DNA of 64,000 bases from Macrotis lagotis (GCF_037893015.1 NC_133662.1:202964685-203028684), one strand, 5' to 3'. Counted from the first letter of the stretch, positions 13,007-22,673 are shown. Program-made: numbers and translations. Notes: generated by a model from the sequence alone, not told the origin.

Positions 13007-13041
<35 letters not shown>

Positions 13042-13071
13042 CCAGCAGCAGTCGCCCTGGGGGGTGATCAT
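12907..13071 (-). other. Upstream ORF 2 in the OLFM3 leader, 54 codons with poly-cysteine
   Basis: Minus-strand ATG at 13071 (G at -3) starts MITPQGDCCW and then runs through the (CTG)n tract read in the TGC frame, giving a cysteine run. It ends with a stop at 12907-12909, 53 nt before the main ATG. The frame stays open further upstream, to about 13188, but without an ATG. The peptide resembles no family I know and is probably a by-product of the repeat. Its likely interest is as a translational control element. Confidence 0.3.
13010..13051. repeat. (CAG)10-CAC-(CAG)3 trinucleotide tract, (CTG)n on the OLFM3 sense strand
   Basis: Ten uninterrupted CAG units at 13010-13039, then CAC and three more CAG. 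It sits in the inferred OLFM3 5' UTR. A shorter impure CAG run precedes it at about 12973-12983. The length is in the ordinary range for a polymorphic trinucleotide repeat. Confidence 0.95.
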
Positions 13072-13082
13072 TCCGCAGGCAT
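13068..13082 (-). other. Upstream ORF 1 in the OLFM3 leader (4 codons)
   Basis: Minus-strand ATG at 13082 gives M-P-A-E then TGA. The TGA overlaps the next ATG in an ATGA arrangement. Such a minimal upstream frame could affect scanning or permit reinitiation, but only if transcription starts to the right of 13082. Confidence 0.3.
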
Positions 13083-13298
13083 CCTCAAAGCTGGGAGTCC
13101 TGGAGCTTAGCGGGATGGGCAAGGCTGCAGCAGGCGCTGCCCGTGGTGCTGAAGCTCTTCCAACCCTCTGCTCCTCCTCTTCCCTCACAGCTACCCAGCT
13201 AGCCCACTGAAAAAGTTTTGACCCAAGGGAGGATAAAAGACGAGAGAGAGAAAGAAAGAGAGAGCAAGGAAGCGAAAGAGAGGGTTAGGGCGAGAGGG

Positions 13299-13301
<3 letters not shown>

Positions 13302-13350
<49 letters not shown>
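13302..13350. repeat. (GA)24 microsatellite in the OLFM3 promoter region
   Basis: A pure GA/TC dinucleotide run, with less regular GA-rich sequence to its left (13238-13300). GA tracts of this kind often lie near neural promoters and can bind GAGA-type factors or form H-DNA; that role is inference. Confidence 0.95.
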
Positions 13351-13353
<3 letters not shown>

Positions 13354-13392
13354 TAACTGCTGGGAGAGGTGTGGAAACCTGGGCAACGGATG

Positions 13393-13400
13393 TGACATCA
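13393..13400. promoter_or_regulatory. CRE/AP-1-like octamer TGACATCA
   Basis: One mismatch from the palindromic CRE TGACGTCA, about 540 bp upstream of the OLFM3 ATG. Functional use is not shown. Confidence 0.25.
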
Positions 13401-13450
13401 GCATAGCTCCTGGGGGCTTGGGGAGATGTTTTGCAGGAAATTTGTTAACC

Positions 13451-14855
13451 AAACAAGGGCAATCTCAACTCGTTCCTGCTTCATTCCAACACCCGGAGCA
13501 GTTAAATTAACTAGTCAGATTTTATTAAAAAAAAATGAGCAAGCAATGGAGATATCCAATGCCATTAACAGTGAACTAACTTAGGTATTTAGTTTCTTAA
13601 AGTTTTCACTGAGATGGACTGTTTATACTTAGGATACATATCCTTGTACCTTTTTGTGGGTATATGTGCATATGCATTTACATATAATCTACTTAAATGC
13701 ATATTCAGAAATTTATTAACATTTGACCATTTCTATATATTCCCGTGGGCCAACTAGATTAATGAAAGTTGTATGTTTTAGCACAGAATATGTATTTACC
13801 TCATGCTGATAGAAGTATAGCTTCCATAGCAGTTTAACTTTTGTTTATGCCTCAGGAAGTATTAAATGATGATAGGGAATTTGAATCAGCAAAGTTGTAA
13901 TTTCTGAACTTCTAATAACTTTTTTTTCCTTGAGACACAAAAGTAGATGTCAAGTAGTGTCATATACATTGCAAAAACAAAAATGAAGCAAAACAAAACA
14001 AAAGCAAAAACAACTGATCTCTAAGTCACCACAACTTATTTGAAGTTAAGCATTTCTTTTTCTTGAAGTATGGAATACAAAAGTTGTATACTGTTAATTG
14101 GAAATTGGGTGGGGACAAGTTTGCAAGATCTTCCAAAACTATGATTATGATAATGTTCTTCTAGTTTATTCAGAAATGAAATTCTCTTAGAATAATTTGT
14201 CTAGAATTGGAGCCATAATCGTTCCTTCAGAGCCAACCTGAAAATTAAGATAAATAGTTAAGATGTCAGACACTAATCACATATAGTATCTTCAGCTGCA
14301 CTTCATGACACACCTTCATATTCATTACCCCATTAATCCAGATTATCTAATGTTTTAAAAAAAATTAATGTCTTCAAAAGCTATATTTTGTAAAAAAAAG
14401 TTTTCTGTCATACTTTGTGCATATTCTAATCTTGACTATTTGCTCATTTCCTTCTTCTACAAAATATAAATGACAGAAAGAAAATGAATTTCAAAGCTTT
14501 CTGCATAAAGTTATGGCTCAAGCACTGTAAGCATATGGCATGATATCCAAAGGGAAGGAGGATGACCTAAAATTGCTCTTGTCTTGATGACAACCATTCC
14601 ATTATGCCATGCTTCCTTTTCATCAGAAAGAGAAGTGGAGTTGTTTCTTCTGAGGAAATTTGATATCCTTTTGAAGTGTCTTTCCAGAACACATTAAAAA
14701 CGTCTCATTTTCCCCTTTATTTTATTTTCCTCTACTTTAAAAAGATATTTCATTATGACATAAAATAAATCTAAGTAACTGTTAACAAATCATTCAGTGG
14801 ATATATTGTTTTCATTTTTGCTTTTCTGTGCATATGCAAGCTTTGGGGATGCATG
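13451..14855. other. Unique 5' flank of OLFM3, no gene seen
   Basis: AT-rich sequence without open frames of interest, RNA genes or recognisable repeats. The part nearest the promoter (13440-13520) contains a TTTGTTAACCAAACA motif that could bind HNF1 or forkhead factors; that is speculation. Confidence 0.5.
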
Positions 14856-14967
14856 TTTTTTTTTTCAAGTTTTTGCAAGGCAATGGGGTTAAGTGGCTTG
14901 CCCAAGGCCACACAGCTAGGTAATTATTAAGTGTCTGAGACTGGATTTGAACCTAGCCGCTCTGATA
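14856..14967 (-). repeat. Short marsupial SINE, antisense, head-truncated
   Basis: Reads T-run, TTTTTGCAAGGCAATGGGG, TTAAGTGGCTTGCCCAAGG, CACACAGCTAGGTAATTATT and GGATTTGAACCTAG, then stops before the tRNA-related head. GATGCATGT on the left and GATACATGT on the right look like target-site duplications, so the truncation happened at insertion. Confidence 0.85.
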
Positions 14968-15586
14968 CATGTATTGTTAAAAGTGCTTTATTGGCCCCAT
15001 TTGACAGTCTGTAACCCACATAAATGTACTCATTACATAGGATAAAAAAAGCTAAATTTCAATCAAAAATATATTTTAAATATCTACATAAATGCATATG
15101 GTATGCATGAAAAAAACTAGGAAACTTCTTTCTCTATGCATCTCTTTTAATTAGTTAATTATTGTGGCCTAAACCTTGGCACTTGGTTGGTAAACTTGAA
15201 GTTTATAGGACAGACAGCAGAGCAGATTTAAATGAAAAAAAAAATTCATGTCAGATGAATTGTTTCAGACCCCTAGACTCTTCGATGGCCAAAAGTTTAA
15301 GTTTAACATGCGATCTTTATCAATCAGAATGATCCTTCTATTAAGGAGAAAAGCAAATAAACAAGCAAACAAACAACAGTAACAACAACAAATCTCTTCT
15401 AGCCTTATACTTGCTTCATCATATTAAAGACTTGGAAGAAAGTCCTTTAAAAAGAACAGAAGCACAAGATTATGAAGCAAATGTATTGCTACTATAAATT
15501 CCTATCTTCTTTTCCAAGTAATTGGAAAACTATTCATTACTAAGACCAATCCTTACATACATTACAAAATATTACTAACAAAAAAT

Positions 15587-15742
15587 TCTGGTGCTAGTTG
15601 GTGCAGAGGATAGAGTACTGGCCCTGGAGTCAGGAGAACCTTAGTTCAAATTCAGCTTCAGGAATTTACTAATTGGCTTGGTGTATGACTTTGGGCAAGT
15701 CATTAATCCCATTGCCTTAAATAAATAAAATTTTAAAAGAAA
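15587..15742 (+). repeat. Short marsupial SINE, sense, diverged
   Basis: TGGTGCTAGTTGGTGCAGAGG, GGCCCTGGAGTCAGGAGAACC, GGGCAAGTCATTAATCCC, then an A-rich end AAATAAATAAAATTTTAAAAG. Confidence 0.8.
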
Positions 15743-16621
15743 TCTGATTGATAGAGATGATACCACTAAGAAAGGCAAAGCAAATAATGCATGGTAATTA
15801 TTAATTGAGTGAAAATAGATGATCTTAGCTTACTCATAAAATATTTGCCATAACTGAAATTTAAACAGTTGGTTATACCAATTAAGTTGATTAAAAAATT
15901 AATGACTTAAATGACCTAATCTAAGTAAAAATTCATTACTACAAAAAGAAAACTTGATTTAAATATCCTCCCTGATGTCTCTTTATATTAGCTTTTGTTC
16001 TAGACAATAAATTCTAAAATTAAAGAATTTCCTATACTATGTATGCTTTTATATTATTGGTTAAATAGTGTCCTCCATGGACACTATTCTTTAGAAAAAA
16101 GTTGTGATACAGTCCTTTATACACAACTCCAGAACTCAGTCTACTATAGTGGAAAAGTTTTTCATTTACTTGCTCTAGGTGTCATTTCATAATGAATCTA
16201 TCTTTGGTGTTATTATGCAAAATTCCAAATTATTCGTCTATTATAGATAGAGTAATCCTTTACAAGTAATGGACATTCTTTGCTAAGTGTTAACTATATT
16301 ACTATAATGATAATTCTTTAGCATTAATATTCCCCCTAAATATTTATTAAGTTCTATTTTTACAAGACACTGTTCTATCTACTGGAGTACATACTTGGAT
16401 ATTCCAATGGATCCATGATCTCATCAATGAGTGTAATGTTTCTTCTTGAGACCATCACAAAACTTTTTCTATGTTCATACTAATGCATCTTTGTTTTTCT
16501 TAATTCCAGACCATAAATTTTCATCAAAGGATTTACCAAATTTTCTAGAGACTTCTCTTTTGAGATACTAATATCTTAAGAATACCAATTAAGAACATCA
16601 AAAAAGTCTATTCATTTGATT
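15743..16621. other. No gene or clear repeat seen
   Basis: AT-rich unique-looking sequence without notable frames. Confidence 0.5.
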
Positions 16622-16782
16622 TTTGGGTTTTTTTTGTCTTTTTTTTGCAAGGCAATAGGGTTAAATGGCTCCCCAAAGGCCACACGGCCAGGTAATTATT
16701 AAGTGTCTGAGGCCGGATTTAAACTTAGGTACTCCTGACTCCAGGACTGGTGCTCTATCCACTGGCCCACCTAACCACCCCA
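16622..16782 (-). repeat. Short marsupial SINE, antisense, full length
   Basis: Poly-T then TTGCAAGGCAATAGGGTTAA, CACACGGCCAGGTAATTATT, CTGAGGCCGGATTT, ACTCCTGACTCCAGGACTGG and the head CCACCTAACCACCCC. Confidence 0.85.
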
Positions 16783-18069
16783 AGTCTGGGGCATTTGTTA
16801 TAATTCACCTTTATAACACTCCTGGTAAACAATTAATTGTCAATATACTTTTTCCTATTTATGTCATTATAATTTTACTTTTGATCATATGTAATTTTAA
16901 TTGTCATATAATTCCAGTGGCTTGTATTACACATGATTTATGTTAATGTAGGAGAAAGCAGCTCAGTTCCACTGAAAGCAATGCAGTTGAGTTTTTGCTT
17001 TTTTTCCCTATTTTAACATTCTAACTCTGGTTCATTAATCTTCAGTGTCTAAGGAAAAGAATGTCTTTCAAGTATAATTTTCTATAAAACCATCCTCATA
17101 GCCATATAATTCATTGAGGAATTGGGAGATGTTAAAGTGTCACTCTGCTTTATGTTGATTGGTTTCAAGATAAAATTTGACTTTTTTTGGAACAAAAAGA
17201 CACCGTTCCTCAAACTAGATACCTTCCAGTAATGTCAGTATCATTAATAGTTTCCATAATAGATGTAACCAAAGAGGTAACTTTGCCCAATAATCCTGAG
17301 TACAAATGGTAAATAAAGTCTAAAACAGGAAAACATGTACATCAAAGTGGTATGGAGGATGTTCCATGCAAAGTGCAGGGAGAAGAGTAATCCTTAGTCA
17401 ATAGTAAAGTCTGACAGATGTTCTTGATGGTGGCAAACATTGTGCTGTTTGCATCAATCTCCAGAATAGTACATGATACCAACTCAGTGAGATTTTTTGC
17501 CATTACAGCAGTTCACATCAATAGTTTTTGAAAAAAAATAGGCAAAAAATTTATTTCTGTAGAATATTGCATACTCTTGGTAATTTGTATTGAATAATTT
17601 CCAAATGTCCTATTGAAGAAAATATTCATGGTATGCAGGCAAGAGGATTCTGAATATTCTATATGGCACAAACTAGCTTGTTTTATTTATTGAGATAATA
17701 TTATTTTGAGATGAACATTTTATCTTTCCATTTGGTCAACTTTGACTTCAAATCACACAGTATCATGCTACTACAAGTAAGACTTATTTTAGAGAAATTT
17801 GTCAATTACTTAGAATTTCTTTTTTTAGTAATTTCTAGTTTGTCTTAATTAGCCAAAATCCATCTTTGTACCTTCCCACTCTTGTCACTTCAACTCCAAT
17901 TGAGAAAAAAATTCATTATCAGTAATCAATGAAAGCAACTTTCACTTTTGACCATTTCCAAAGGGGAAAAAAATCATCTTATTCATCTTCATATCAGTTT
18001 GTGGTTTTCATTTCCCCTTTGCTCTTCTGAAATTCTAATTTATCATTATTTTGATAAAAAAAAATTCAG
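16783..18069. other. Mostly unassigned sequence
   Basis: AT-rich. The only item of note is the minus-strand single-frame stretch at 17210-17503, listed separately. Confidence 0.45.
17210..17503 (-). other. Unrecognised single-frame stretch, possible pseudogene fragment
   Basis: From ATG at 17503 one minus-strand frame runs 53 codons, meets TGA at 17342-17344, then stays open 43 more codons to a TGA at 17210-17212. The translation (beginning MAKNLTELVSCTILEIDAN) is less AT-skewed than chance frames nearby and looks protein-like, but I do not recognise it. It may be a decayed retrocopy exon or simply chance. Confidence 0.2.
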
Positions 18070-18307
18070 TTTGTCGTTTTTGCATTGTTTTTTAGTTGTG
18101 TTCAATCTTTCATGACCTGAAGTTCTTGAAAAAAGACATTAGAGTGGTTTGTCATCTCCTCCTTCAGTTCTTTTAACAGATGAAGAACTGAGGCAAACAG
18201 GATTAAATGATTTGCCCAGACACACTACTAATAAGTTCCTGAAACCAGATTTGAACTCATGAAGATGTCTTCCTAATTCCTAGCCTAATGTTTCATCAAC
18301 TACCTGT
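18070..18307 (-). repeat. MAR1-type CORE-SINE, antisense
   Basis: Antisense order: AGTTGTGTTCAATCTTTCATGACC, GAGTGGTTTGTCATCTCCTCC, CAGATGAAGAACTGAGGCAAAC, GATTTGCCCAGACACACTAC and GATTTGAACTCATGAAGATG. Diverged but nearly complete. Confidence 0.8.
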
Positions 18308-18450
18308 AACAACAATTCAGTATAACAGTAATATATTGCATTTATTGTAACTCTTTTATCTAATTTCAAATTCATAGGCATTCCCTCAGATTTGCATTAT
18401 TTTCCACTTCCAAAATATGGTAAATATTTCTGTATCTCCTTGGAATTTAT

Positions 18451-18682
18451 TATGTTGTTGTTCAGTCATTTTATTCATGTGTGTTTCTTCATGACTCCAT
18501 CAGGTATTTTGTGTTTTTTTGGCAAATATACTGGAGTGGTTTGCCATTTTCTTTTCTAGTTTATTTTACAGATGAGGAACTGAAAGGAGATTAAATGATT
18601 TGTCCATGTATTTGGGGCTGAATTTGAAATCAGTTCTTCCTGATTCCAGACCCAGCATTCTATCTACTGCACCACCAAATAA
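18451..18682 (-). repeat. MAR1-type CORE-SINE, antisense
   Basis: TATGTTGTTGTTCAGTCATTTT, then TTTTTGGCAAATATACTGGAGTGG, CAGATGAGGAACTGAAAGG and GCATTCTATCTACTGCACCACC. This is a second MAR1 about 140 bp from the previous one, in the same orientation but diverged independently. Confidence 0.85.
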
Positions 18683-19009
18683 TATGAGACTTTATTTCTC
18701 TTATAATTAAGCCATCTCTTAAACTATTCTCTAATTCCTCTTCCCTATCTCCCAATGTCCCTATTTCCCTTCTGAATGAAAAGTAGCTCTGTATCTAATT
18801 GTGTTAATGTGTTGGTGTTATCTTTATTTTTGTGTGACTAATATTGATGATAATCATGTTCAAGTATGAACACTCTCCCACCCCTTCTTCCTTTGTTGTA
18901 TAGATGTTTACTTGTGTACTCTCATTATGAGATATTTTCTCCAAATTTTGTTTCACTCATCAAGTGTAATATTCTTTCCATCTCTTCCCATTCTTTTCTT
19001 AACATCATC
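18683..19009. other. No gene seen
   Basis: AT-rich, with a GTGTTAATGTGTTGG stretch, no coding frame and no repeat I can name. Confidence 0.5.
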
Positions 19010-19529
19010 AAGGCATAACAAAACCATTCCCAGGTCTTGTTATAGTGAACTTAATGACTGATCCATTCATCTCAGGATTCAGGTTTCTCTCACCCCCAGT
19101 CCACATCCTATCCTTTACACATGAGTATTGGTAGACCTGGGGTCTGAGTTGCCTCAGCTTGGGAGCTTTAGAAAATGTCAGAAGACTGACATACACTTCA
19201 GAGCATCTTGGACTAGGAGAGGGTTTGCTTCCTGCAGAAAACGTAGGTCCTGCCAGGTCACTTGCTACCAGGTCCTCATGTCTAGATTGGCAATTCAGGC
19301 ACTTTCAAAATGAACTGGGGTTGCTGTCCAGGAATACTGAAACCCTGGGGACACTGCCCCCCCCCCCAGAAGGGGTCTGAGGATCTATTTTGTGAACATA
19401 TTGTTGGCCACTGCTTTTCCAGAAAGCATGAGAATAGATTCACTGCATCTGAAGCCACTCACCCCAGCCCCCCAAAAAGGGTAGAGAAAATACAAGGGGC
19501 ACTACTGGGAAAACTGGGGTAAGCTTGAG
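19010..19529 (-). other. GC-richer stretch, possibly the far 3' UTR of the GM2A retrocopy
   Basis: Base composition matches the GM2A-like region to its right rather than the AT-rich surroundings, and there is no strong coding frame. A C-run occurs at 19358-19368. It may be 3' UTR of the retrocopied mRNA, separated by a MIR end at 19530-19603, or an unrelated old insertion. I could not settle this. Confidence 0.3.
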
Positions 19530-19603
19530 GAAGATCAATAAAATGAGAAAATATATGTAAAGGTCCTTGCAAACTATGTAAATGTTAACCATTATTTTTT
19601 TTT
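19530..19603 (+). repeat. MIR-family 3' end (LINE2-like tail)
   Basis: GATCAATAAAATGAGAAAATATATGTAAAGG, TTGCAAACTATGTAAATGTTAACCATTATT is the usual MIR/THER 3' end pattern, followed by a T-run. Confidence 0.6.
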
Positions 19604-20035
19604 AAAACATTATTTCACTACTTTTTAAGATCCTATGCTAAATGGAGAAATAATTCTATCAGAAAGGTTCTTTTTTGATACTAAAAAAATAGACCAGTCC
19701 TTTGAAGGAGTTTCCCCATGGGAGAAGAGGCATAGGAACCCTTCACTTAGCTGCTGATAGACCCTAGGCCTGGGGGAGAAGAGGGAAAGGCCTGGGTTAT
19801 GTAGGAAGACAAAATAACCAGAGAGGTAGCTGTTCAAGGAATGAAGAAAACCAGGAGAGCCAACTCAAATAGCTAAAGCTGGATTTTGGATCCCTGGTTA
19901 TAGCAGGCGAAGCTTCAGACAATTGGTGCCTAGGAAGCAAAACCATTCCCCAAGAACAGGGGTGGGGAAGGATGGGAAACTGGGAAGGCAGTTCAACTTT
20001 GCTGGCCACTCAGTCCAGGCATGGATCACAGTCTC
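19604..20035 (-). pseudogene. GM2A: 3' UTR part of the GM2A retrocopy
   Basis: Directly downstream of the GM2A-like stop, with similar GC-richer composition and no frame of note. On the sense strand it ends in an A-rich run (about 19593-19605), which may be the remnant of the poly-A tail or the A-rich edge of the neighbouring MIR. Confidence 0.5.
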
Positions 20036-20570
20036 TCATTTCTTTGCAAGAGAGACATTGATTTTGAAACAAACCAGATGTGTGTAGCCCTGGCTTAGGA
20101 TGGTCTGAGCATGATAGATGCCGCTGCTGAGAGAAGGTGGAAGCTGTATGACATATACTTGGAAACTGCTCTTGGGCAAGGAGTAGGTACATTTCTTAAA
20201 GGGACAGGGCAGGCCATATATGGAGAGACTCATGGCAGGGTGTCCCTGGTAGAATGAAGGAGTCAGTGGTCTCACATATATCTCTATAGGTGCAGCTTCC
20301 AATCTTTTTAATGCAAGGGATTTTCAACCAACTTTCTCCAAATTTGCCTTCAATGGAGAAGTGAGAGGAGCACTGGTCTTGGTCTCCATGGCAGTGATTA
20401 TTTTTCCAGGGATGGTGATGGGAACTGGTTCTACCTGCAGCCTGGTGATCACTGCTGGGTTGTGCCCATCATCACAGTTTTCCATGAAAAATTACTAACC
20501 ACTTGGAAATGGGAGTAGGTCACAGCAGAGACAGGAACAATAATAGCACAGCCAGTGTAAGGGACTTCAT
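20036..20570 (-). pseudogene. GM2A: Processed pseudogene of GM2A (GM2 ganglioside activator)
   Basis: GM2A is a small lysosomal lipid-transfer protein that presents GM2 to hexosaminidase A. On the minus strand, from ATG at 20570 (MKSLTLAVLLLFLSLL, signal peptide) to TGA at 20036-20038, the family's landmarks appear in order without introns: ENCDDGHNPAVI, VEPVPITIPG, TSAPLTSPLK, KIPCIKKIGSCTYRDIC, YGLPCPFKKCTYSLPKSSF and a C-terminal CFKINVSLAKK. Eight cysteines are visible. Human GM2A has four coding exons, so this copy is retro-derived. It is disabled: a TGA ends the frame right after the signal peptide, and at least two frame changes follow (before ENCDDG and around the KVGW region). The last 89 codons remain open (20036-20302). 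The 3' UTR probably continues leftward to about 19600 or beyond. The junction at its 5' end with L1-like sequence is described separately. Confidence 0.88.
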
Positions 20571-20599
20571 GGTGTCTGACAGTCAGTTGAAGTTTGTTT

Positions 20600-21700
20600 C
20601 TTGAACAATGTTTATACATTTTTGTATCAAGCTGTTAATTCCCTTTCCAATCTTTCTTCCACAGAAGACATTTCTTTTCCATTTTTCCTTGAAGTTCTCT
20701 TATTCCATTTGGAATGAAAAATAACTCTCTTTTTACATTATTGCTTCATCTTTCTCATTAAATTTGTGACTGTGCTGTGTTTTCCTCTGAAGCGCTGCTT
20801 TTGCAAGTTTTGGAATCATTGTCTTCTTTTGTGTTTGTTTCTTAAGCATCTTTGCTGCCATGATAGTCCATTAAGGTGGGGTTATTTTTATTTATTTGCT
20901 CATTCTTCAAGACAATTTCCTTTTTTAGGATGGGATGTTATGACTGGGTAATGAGACACTACTGAGAGGAATTACCTGTTACTGATTTCTAGAAGTATTG
21001 GGTGTTGTATAATTTTATGACCTCAGGGACAGGTTGGAGATCTCCAATTTGTCAATGTTTCAAAGGCTTACCCAAGGCAAAGTTTGTTTATGGGCATCAT
21101 GATCTGAGAAATTCTTCAAATCTGACTCTATGCAAGTGTAGATTGCTACTAAACTCAGTCTCTATCAGTCAGCTCCAAATCTCTGTTAGTTCAGTAGCAG
21201 AACTGTAGTTTCCCTTTGTTCTGTGATTCCTGACTTGGTTATTCTTCTGAAGGCTGTGCTAGATCCTCAAACTGAGAAGCTGCTTTGACTGCAGAGTGTG
21301 AATCACATGGTTGCTGCTGCTTGCTTCAGAAATTTCTCATTTCTGCTTATACTACCCAGTGCTTTCCCTGGATTTGTGACCTGGAACTGAGTAGTGAATG
21401 ACAAATATATAAGTTCATATCTGTTCCTATCTTCTTTCACTAGTATGTGTCCGAGAATGAATTTTCTTGGTCTGTATCTTCTTCTTGTCTTGGTGCCTGA
21501 CTTTTCCCTAGGTCATGAAGCATTTCATTTTCGTACACCTGACCTGATTGCCTCATATCTGTGGACCTCTAAATTTGTCTCCTTTGTTGAGCCAGGTTGG
21601 ACAAAGGACTGACTGTGATTTTTTTTCCCCTGAATTTTCTAGATATGTTTGGAGGAATTTGTGGGTAGGAGTTACCAACACTAATAATTTTCTTACTAAT
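20600..21700 (-). repeat. L1-like 5' fragment (5' UTR and start of ORF1), antisense
   Basis: Read on the minus strand this resembles a marsupial L1 leader. A long, mixed-composition 5' UTR is followed near 20850-20700 by CCACCTTAATGGACTATCATGG, a run of AAACAAACACAAAAGAAG type and a lysine/glutamate-rich stretch typical of the ORF1 coiled-coil region. It stops about 30 bp before the GM2A retrocopy and has no ORF2. Recognition is by pattern, not by a consensus alignment. Confidence 0.5.
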
Positions 21701-22029
21701 CCACAATTTTGACTCCTTCCTATCCTTTGCATTTGATATTGTTATATAATATTTGATTATATTTATCTTGGTTTTTGCTAATGCTGATCTTTATTTAGGA
21801 AAAATAAAGTTTCTTATTTTCTTTTGGCACAGGACAAAATAGAGTCAGTAAAAAGATACAGATGATAATGAAGCATAACAGAGAAGTCGTCTCTTTTTAA
21901 GGAGTTTGTAGTATAATAAAAGTGAGAACTGATATAGTCAGATAAATTATGAATCAAATTGGAGTGAAAAGTACATAAGGTAAGCTCAGTATTATGAGAT
22001 CTGATATAAGACCTGTCAGTCAGTAAGTT
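21701..22029. other. No gene seen
   Basis: AT-rich spacer to the right of the L1-like 5' fragment. Confidence 0.5.
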
Positions 22030-22250
22030 ATTCGTTAATGAGCTAGCAAGCCTTTATTTAGTGACTAGCAGCTAACATATGCAAACAACTATACCAAGCA
22101 AGCACAGGAAGATACAAAGAAAGGCAAAAATGGTAGCTGTTCTCAAGAAACTTACAAACTAATAGGGAAGATGATGTATAAATAACTTTGGACAAACAGT
22201 ATATGTACAGGAGAGATTGAAGAAAACCTCCAATGGATACTAAAATTAAG
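22030..22250 (+). repeat. Old interspersed repeat, family uncertain
   Basis: Contains CAAGCCTTTATTTAGTGAC, GGAAGATACAAAGAAAGGCAAAAATGG, TTCTCAAGAAACTTACAAACTAATAGGG. The same layout occurs in the repeat at 3245-3800. It is a common mammal-wide pattern that I cannot name with confidence. Confidence 0.45.
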
Positions 22251-22673
22251 GAAGATTATGGAAAGATTTTTAAAGTGAATTTGATAAAATTTTCAATGTA
22301 TAGAAAACTGCCTTCTTTCCTTTTCTTTTTCCCTCCTATTTAGAAAACAAGAAACACAGAACTCTACTTATATACACAAATTATTAAATAAAATAAAATC
22401 ACATATTAATGTTAATGAAAATCAGGCTCTTCTAACCTGTCCACCAATAATACATCCTCCCCCATTGAGGAAATAAAAGAAACAAAATTCCTGTTATCAA
22501 TATGTACAATTTATATTAGTAAAGCAAAATCACCTTTGTACCATGTTCAGATAGAGATGAAGGAAAAGTAGTTTGATAGATCAACAGATAGTGAGATTTG
22601 AAGATAGATAGGTACTCTATGTCTATCTCCATTCTATTAAGAAGTAGTAGACATGTTTCACCATGATATTCTC

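Larger units (their letters stand above)
12854..13450 (-). promoter_or_regulatory. OLFM3: OLFM3 5' UTR and likely proximal promoter
   Basis: This is the only GC-richer, CpG-containing stretch in the left 19 kb, and it lies directly upstream of the signal-peptide exon. In sense order (right to left) it has a TGATGTCA site (13393-13400, a CRE/AP-1-like octamer), a (GA)24 tract, a purine-rich region, a GC-rich leader with several CpGs (about 12960-13140), a (CTG)10 tract and two small upstream reading frames. I see no clear TATA box, and the transcription start cannot be fixed from sequence; somewhere between 13150 and 13420 would be reasonable. The boundary between promoter and UTR is inference. 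Confidence 0.5.

Noticed and set aside
12907-13188. A 93-codon minus-strand frame beginning at 13188
   Set aside because: The codon at 13186-13188 is GTG on the sense strand, not ATG. The first ATG in that frame is at 13071, so only the 54-codon version is listed.
12887-13210. Plus-strand frames rich in glutamine and alanine over the CAG tract
   Set aside because: They exist only because the trinucleotide repeat is open in all frames. The strand with a signal peptide, splice donor and isoform match is the minus strand.
19010-19529. A solitary LTR of an endogenous retrovirus
   Set aside because: The region is GC-richer and non-coding like an LTR, but I see no convincing TG...CA ends, poly-A signal layout or target duplications. 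It is left as possible retrocopy 3' UTR.
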